The notes under the pieces: generated by a model
Told to the model about the DNA's origin: nothing
Seen by the model: only the letters and a program-made list of their open reading frames with translations
The model's database searches: none
Part shown: positions 59,569 through 64,000 of the stretch, one piece after another
Position numbering within the stretch: position 1 is the first letter of the stretch
Layout: each line of letters opens with the position of its first letter
Program-made: the position numbers and the translations under genes
NCBI GenBank assembly: GCA_003161255.1
Contig: PMOQ01000075.1
Location: 47,042-111,041 of the forward strand
DNA: 64,000 nt
Direction: 5' to 3'
Origin: Acidimicrobiaceae bacterium
GTDB lineage: Bacteria; Actinomycetota; Acidimicrobiia; Acidimicrobiales; RAAP-2

Positions 59569-60895
59569 GGACCCGCCGGCGCCGCCCCTCGGGCGGGTCG
59601 GCGACGGCCCGGCCACCAACGAGGACTGGTTCGCCAGGGCACAGGCCGTGATCCCGGGCGGTGTCGACTCGCCGGTGCGCTCGTTCGCCTCGGTGGGCGG
59701 GACCCCGTTCACGGTCGTACGGGGCCAGGGTCCCTATGTCTGGGACGTGGAGGGCACCCGATACCTCGACTTCGTCCAGTCCTACGGGGCCATCCTCCTC
59801 GGTCACGCCCACCCGGTGGTGCGCGACGCCATCGTGGCGGCATCCGCGCACGGCACGACGTTCGGCATGCCCACCCCCGGCGAGGTGCTGCTCGCCGAGG
59901 ACATCTGCTCGCGTATGCCGGGGTGCGAGCGGGTCCGACTGGTGTCGTCGGGCACGGAGGCCGCCATGAGCGTGCTCCGGTTGGCCCGGGGGATCACGGG
60001 CCGGGATCGGGTCGTGAAGTTCGACGGCTGCTACCACGGGCATGGCGACGCGCTCTTGACCGGGGGCGGCAGCGGCGTGGCCCAGCTCGGGCTGCCCGGT
60101 TCGGCCGGCGTGACCTCGGCTTCGGTCGCCGACACCCTGGTCGTCCCCTACAACGTGGTCCCGGACCTCGACGACTCGGTGGCCTGCGTGATCGTCGAGC
60201 CGGTGGCGGCGAACATGAACCTGGTTCCGCCGGCCGAGGGCTTCTTGGAGGGCCTGCGCTCCGCCTGTGACGACGTCGGCGCGCTGCTCATCTTCGACGA
60301 GGTGATCACGGGCTTCCGGCTCGGTGCCGGCGGTGCCACCGCACTGACCGGCGTCACCCCGGACCTGTGGTGCTTCGGGAAGGTGATCGGTGGCGGCCTC
60401 CCGGTCGGCGCGTTCGGGGGTCGGGCCGAGCTCACCGACGCCCTGGCCCCGACGGGCCCGGTGTACCAGGCCGGCACGCTGTCGGGGAACCCGCTCGCGA
60501 CCGCGGCCGGACACGCGGTGATGGAGCACGTCACCGCGGCCGACCTGGCCGACCTGGCCGAACGGGCCGGGCACTTTGCCGCACACCTCGAGGTGGCGAT
60601 CACCGAGGGCGGGCTCGGCGCGCGGGCGACCGCCGTCGGCCCCCTGGTCGGGCTGCTCGTGAGCCCGCCGGGCGAGCGCCCCCTGGTTCCGACCGACCTC
60701 GGCGCCGCACGGGCGGCCGCGTCATCGCCGGTGTACGCGCGGCTGTTCCACGCGCTGGTTGCCCGGGGCGTCGCGTTTCCGCCGGGGCCCTACGAGGTGC
60801 TGTTCCCGGGCTTGGCTCACGACGATGGTCACCTCGACGATGCGGTCGCGGCCGCCGGCGACGCGGCGAGCGAGGTCGCCACCCACTGGTCCTGA
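59561..60895 (+). CDS. hemL: glutamate-1-semialdehyde 2,1-aminomutase
   Basis: 444 residues from GTG 59561. PLP-dependent class III aminotransferase fold: AQAVIPGGVDSPVRSF, SSGTEAAMSVLRLARG, FDEVITGFR and the PLP-lysine in FGKVIGGGLPVGAFGG. Converts GSA to ALA, closing the C5 route begun by hemA. The track frame from 59417 overlaps hemB and is not used. Confidence 0.93.
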   Translation: MAEDPPAPPLGRVGDGPATNEDWFARAQAVIPGGVDSPVRSFASVGGTPFTVVRGQGPYVWDVEGTRYLDFVQSYGAILLGHAHPVVRDAIVAASAHGTTFGMPTPGEVLLAEDICSRMPGCERVRLVSSGTEAAMSVLRLARGITGRDRVVKFDGCYHGHGDALLTGGGSGVAQLGLPGSAGVTSASVADTLVVPYNVVPDLDDSVACVIVEPVAANMNLVPPAEGFLEGLRSACDDVGALLIFDEVITGFRLGAGGATALTGVTPDLWCFGKVIGGGLPVGAFGGRAELTDALAPTGPVYQAGTLSGNPLATAAGHAVMEHVTAADLADLAERAGHFAAHLEVAITEGGLGARATAVGPLVGLLVSPPGERPLVPTDLGAARAAASSPVYARLFHALVARGVAFPPGPYEVLFPGLAHDDGHLDDAVAAAGDAASEVATHWS

Positions 60896-60904
60896 GCGAA
60901 CCGC

Positions 60905-62206
60905 TCAGACCGAGATGCCGACCTTCTCCAGGCGCTGCAGGACCCCGGCCATCCCCACCATGGCCCGGTAACCGACCTCGGCCGGCCCGGAACCTTGGGG
61001 CCGCATGAGGTTGGCCATGATCCGCATCAGCTGGGCCATGAACGCACGCGAGTGCATGCCGCTCGAGACGCACAGCCGCATCCGGCGCGGGTCGCTGATC
61101 AGCCGGACGAACGCCCGCCCGACCCGGTAATAGTCGCCGTAGATGTCGTCGAGATGGCGCTCGTAGTCCGCGATCGACTCGCTGCCGCCGCCCGCGAGTG
61201 CCCGGCCGAGGAACGCGGCCGCCATCCGGCCGGTCTCGTACCCGTAGGCGATCCCCTCGCCGTTGAACGGGTTGATGAGCCCACCGGCGTCGCCGATCGC
61301 GAGCGTGTTGGTGCCGGTCCGGGGCCCGACGCCCAGCCCCATCGGGAGTCGTCCCCCCGTCGCCGGCCCGCAACTCGTCTCCGGCGAGATGCCCCACGAC
61401 CTCGGGGCCTGCGCGACGAACGCGTCCATCAGCCTGGACGTGTTGAGGCCCTTCCAGCGTTGGTCGGTCGACAAGAGGCCGACGCCGACGTTCACCCGGC
61501 CGTCGCCGAGGGGGAAGATCCACCCGTAGCCGGGGACGACGTCGCCGTCGCCGTCGCGGATGTCGAGGTGCGACTCGATCCAATCCTCGTCGTGGCGCTC
61601 CGAGCGGTAGTAGCCGCGCAACGCCATCCCCTGGGGGTAGCTCCGGTCCCGCGACGTCCCGAGGGCCCGTCCGAAGCGCGAGTTGGCCCCGTCGGCCACG
61701 ACGACGTAGCGGGCCCGCAGCTCGGTGGGCGACGCGGCCGCCTTCGAGGACACCAGCGCGCCGGCGCACCCGGCCAGCGCGCCGCTCTCGGACGCGGCGG
61801 GCGCGAGCGGCTCGAGTGCCTCGGTGCCCTGGAGGACGGTCGCCCCGGCCTTGGACGCCCGCTCGGCCACCAGGGCGTCGAGATCGTGGCGGGTGATCGT
61901 GTAGCCGTACGTCGGGAAGCCCGGCACCTCGGGCCAGCGCAGCTCGATGGTGCGGCCGAAGGCGATCGATCGGAGCCCCCCATACCGGTGGGCGCCGGTC
62001 ATGGCGTCCTCCAGGCCCATGTCGGCCAGTTGGCGGACCGCACGCGGGGTCAGGCCGTCGCCGCACGTCTTCTCGCGGGGCAGTTCCTTCTTCTCCACCA
62101 CCGCCACGTCCCAGCCGGCCTCGGCCAGCCAGTACGCGCACGAGGAGCCCGAGGGGCCGGCGCCGATGACCAGGACGTCGTGGACGTGGTCACCCCGCTT
62201 GGCCAT
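60905..62206 (-). CDS. geranylgeranyl reductase-family FAD oxidoreductase (menaquinone reductase-like)
   Basis: About 433 residues. FAD dinucleotide motif VLVIGAGPSGSSCAYWLAEAGWDVAVVEK, PREKTCGDGLTPRAV and a second FAD motif IGDAGGLINPFNGEGIAYGYETG. This is the family of archaeal GGR and mycobacterial MenJ (Rv0561c), which saturate isoprenoid chains. Placement beside the NADH dehydrogenase operon, transcribed divergently from nuoA, suggests a menaquinone-side-chain role. The substrate is inferred. Confidence 0.85.
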   Translation of the reverse strand: MAKRGDHVHDVLVIGAGPSGSSCAYWLAEAGWDVAVVEKKELPREKTCGDGLTPRAVRQLADMGLEDAMTGAHRYGGLRSIAFGRTIELRWPEVPGFPTYGYTITRHDLDALVAERASKAGATVLQGTEALEPLAPAASESGALAGCAGALVSSKAAASPTELRARYVVVADGANSRFGRALGTSRDRSYPQGMALRGYYRSERHDEDWIESHLDIRDGDGDVVPGYGWIFPLGDGRVNVGVGLLSTDQRWKGLNTSRLMDAFVAQAPRSWGISPETSCGPATGGRLPMGLGVGPRTGTNTLAIGDAGGLINPFNGEGIAYGYETGRMAAAFLGRALAGGGSESIADYERHLDDIYGDYYRVGRAFVRLISDPRRMRLCVSSGMHSRAFMAQLMRIMANLMRPQGSGPAEVGYRAMVGMAGVLQRLEKVGISV

Positions 62207-62290
62207 CACGCGATCGTAGGCGGCCCGGCTCCGGCCCCGTGCTGGCTCGATGTGCCCTGGCCAGGGGGGTCGTGGTAAACCGGATGCAGC

Positions 62291-62743
62291 GTGGAACAGT
62301 ACCTCCCGATCTTCGCTCTCCTCGTTCTCGGCGTGGTCTTCGGGGCGGCGTCGTTCGTGGCCTCGTCGCTGTTGGCCCCCCGGAAAAAGCCCTCAGCGGC
62401 GAAGCTCGCGCCCTACGAATGCGGGATCGTCCCGGACCGCGAGCCCCCGACCCGCTTCCCGGTGCGCTTCTACCTGGTCGCGATGATCTTCATTATCTTC
62501 GACATCGAGATCGTGTTCCTGTATCCGTTCGCAGTCATCTTCAAGCAGCTTCACACCTTCGGCCTCGTCGAGGTCCTGGTGTTCGCGGTGGTCGTGCTGG
62601 TCTCCTTTCTCTATCTCGTGAGCAACGGAGCACTCAGCTGGGGGCCGGCCAAGCAACTCCGTGTGGGCATGCCCACGCGCACCTCCGAATCGACCATCGC
62701 CCGGGTCACGGCAGCACCATCGTCACCGGGCAGAGCCGCCTAG
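62291..62743 (+). CDS. nuoA: NADH-quinone oxidoreductase subunit A
   Basis: 150 residues from GTG 62291. Three TM helices; [39 protein letters not shown] is the conserved NuoA core including the acidic FDIE. A ~30-residue hydrophilic tail follows. First gene of the nuo operon. Confidence 0.93.
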   Translation: MEQYLPIFALLVLGVVFGAASFVASSLLAPRKKPSAAKLAPYECGIVPDREPPTRFPVRFYLVAMIFIIFDIEIVFLYPFAVIFKQLHTFGLVEVLVFAVVVLVSFLYLVSNGALSWGPAKQLRVGMPTRTSESTIARVTAAPSSPGRAA

Positions 62744-62750
62744 AGCGGAC

Positions 62751-63314
62751 ATGGGTCTCGAAGACCTCCAACACAACTTCCTGACCGGTCGCCTCGAGGA
62801 CCTCGTCAAGTGGGCCCGCCGCAACAGCGTGTGGCCGGCCACATTCGGTCTGGCCTGCTGCGCCATCGAGATGATGTCGGTTGGCGCGGCCGACTACGAC
62901 ATCAGCCGCCTCGGCATGGAGGTCTTCCGGGCCTCGCCGCGCCAGGCCGACCTCATGATCGTCGCCGGACGGGTATCCCAGAAGATGGCCCCGGTGCTCC
63001 GCCAGGTCTACGACCAGATGATGGAGCCCAAGTGGGTCATCTCGATGGGCGTGTGCGCGTCGACCGGGGGGATGTTCAACAACTACGCGATCGTCCAGGG
63101 GGTCGACCAGATCGTCCCCGTCGACGTCTACGCGCCGGGCTGTCCCCCCTCACCCGAGACGCTCCTGCACGCGATCTTGACCCTGCACGAGCAGATCCGC
63201 ACCGGCCACATCACCAGGCGTCCTGCGGCCGACCGTGGCGGTCTCGAGCGGGAGCCGGCCCAGGGTTGGCTGCTCGAGAACCCCGACGCGGTTCGTGTCG
63301 CCACACCGCGATGA
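62751..63314 (+). CDS. nuoB: NADH-quinone oxidoreductase subunit B
   Basis: 187 residues from ATG 62751, 7 bp after nuoA. The N2 cluster ligands are in [18 protein letters not shown] and APGCPPSPE. The track ORF beginning at 62661 overlaps nuoA. The C-terminal ~30 residues are a variable extension. Confidence 0.94.
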   Translation: MGLEDLQHNFLTGRLEDLVKWARRNSVWPATFGLACCAIEMMSVGAADYDISRLGMEVFRASPRQADLMIVAGRVSQKMAPVLRQVYDQMMEPKWVISMGVCASTGGMFNNYAIVQGVDQIVPVDVYAPGCPPSPETLLHAILTLHEQIRTGHITRRPAADRGGLEREPAQGWLLENPDAVRVATPR

Positions 63315-63802
63315 CCCTGGCCGCCGGTGACGACTCGGGGGCCCTGACCGCCCCGAGACCAGGAGGTGACGAGGTCGTCTTCGCGTCCCGCGACGACTAC
63401 CACGCCACCGTGAGCGATCTGCGGGCCAGCGGCTTCGAGATGTGCGCGGACCTGTGCGCGGTCGACTACCTCAGCCATCCGGGCCGGCGGGTGCCCGACG
63501 ACCTCGCGCCGGAGCGCTTCGAGGTGGTCGTGAACCTCCTGTCGCTGTCCATGAAGCGCCGGATCCGGGTGCGGGTCCAGGTCCCCGAGTCCGATCCGTC
63601 GGTCGACACGCTCTTCGACCTGTACCCGGGCACCGAGGCCATGGAGCGCGAGGCCTACGACATGCACGGCATCGTCTTCACCGACCACCCCGACCTGACC
63701 CGGATCCTCATGCCCGAGGACTGGGAGGGCCACCCGCTCCGCAAGGACTACGGGGTCGGCCGCGTACCGGTGCAATTCAAGGAAGCCCCGGGACCGCGAT
63801 GA
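63311..63802 (+). CDS. nuoC: NADH-quinone oxidoreductase subunit C
   Basis: 163 residues from ATG 63311, overlapping the nuoB stop (ATGA). [21 protein letters not shown] and [25 protein letters not shown] are the NuoC signature. Separate from nuoD, which follows. Confidence 0.93.
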   Translation: MTLAAGDDSGALTAPRPGGDEVVFASRDDYHATVSDLRASGFEMCADLCAVDYLSHPGRRVPDDLAPERFEVVVNLLSLSMKRRIRVRVQVPESDPSVDTLFDLYPGTEAMEREAYDMHGIVFTDHPDLTRILMPEDWEGHPLRKDYGVGRVPVQFKEAPGPR

Positions 63803-64000
63803 GCGACGACCGCTTCGTCTCTCGGGTCCCGGCCCGGCCGTGGTCGCCCGCCGAGACCTCGGAGGGCCGCCAGGAGTTGACCCCGCGCTCGGCCGCACCG
63901 GCGACGCTCGAGCACTCGATCGGCTCGGTCCTGCGCCTTCCGGAGGGCGCGCTCGACTCGGGCCAGATCGACATCGAGCGCGACGACGAGACGATGATCA
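63799..64000 (+). CDS. nuoD: NADH-quinone oxidoreductase subunit D, N-terminal part (cut by window end)
   Basis: Starts at ATG 63799, overlapping the nuoC stop by 3 nt. 67 residues are visible: a family-variable leader, then DIERDDETMI, just before where the conserved GPQHPSTHG motif would start outside the window. Assignment rests on operon order and this boundary. Confidence 0.8.
   Translation, partial: MSDDRFVSRVPARPWSPAETSEGRQELTPRSAAPATLEHSIGSVLRLPEGALDSGQIDIERDDETMI

Overview
The window is about 64 kb of GC-rich DNA (GC-rich third codon positions, many GTG/TTG starts) from an actinobacterium. Mycothiol glycosyltransferase (mshA), a WhiB remnant, BlaI, a GAF-ANTAR regulator, DUF1918, Ni-superoxide dismutase and a FAD menaquinone reductase-like enzyme all fit Actinomycetota. 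The mshA, proC, rex, hem and nuo order suggests Acidimicrobiia or a relative, but that is inference; no rRNA gene is present to test it.

Region 1 (1-24.2 kb) is a stress/dormancy island. It holds two zinc alcohol dehydrogenases, two HAD-GH65 disaccharide phosphorylase fusions, three CBS-pair proteins, DUF1918, a PPOX-fold flavoprotein, a single-domain and a tandem-type universal stress protein, an ABC exporter, GAPDH, a GT4 glycosyltransferase, a GNAT-ADP-forming acyl-CoA synthetase fusion and an acyl-CoA dehydrogenase. Eleven copies of a 14-bp partly palindromic box (GGGCCGAAGGTCCC-like) lie in gaps between these genes, and most sit 35-125 bp before a start codon. They resemble the DosR/DevR box of mycobacteria and the OsdR box of Streptomyces, and the gene content matches those hypoxia regulons. 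No DosR-type sensor kinase is in the window.

Region 2 (22.5-35 kb) is a patchwork. It has gene fragments (CoA-transferase, nucleotidyltransferase), a YfhO-like membrane protein, a PPOX protein, a BlaI/M56 pair with two operator palindromes, a two-TM protein, a NUDIX enzyme and an intact tyrosine integrase. Non-coding gaps carry a family of small hairpins (GGCTG stem, 7-9 nt loop) and a ~130 bp element in two inverted copies.

Region 3 (35.06-45.03 kb) is an eroded integrative element in tRNA-Lys(UUU). A 40-bp exact repeat of the tRNA 5' half bounds it. Inside are a decayed integrase, a phospholipase D-like protein, a CsbD-like remnant, small zinc-ribbon and membrane proteins, a NarL-type regulator, a GAF-ANTAR protein, an NRAMP-like transporter and a broken WhiB gene.

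Region 4 (45.1-64 kb) is dense core genome. It contains a lipoprotein, a divergent pair of citrate-synthase proteins (CBS fusion and HTH fusion), divergent sodN/sodX, an XRE regulator, mshA, YbjN, proC, an excisionase-like HTH, a SAM hydroxide adenosyltransferase, rex, the heme genes hemA-hemC-cobA/hemD-hemB-hemL, a geranylgeranyl/menaquinone reductase, and nuoA-nuoD (nuoD cut by the window end). Redox sensing (Rex), heme synthesis and complex I are thus adjacent.
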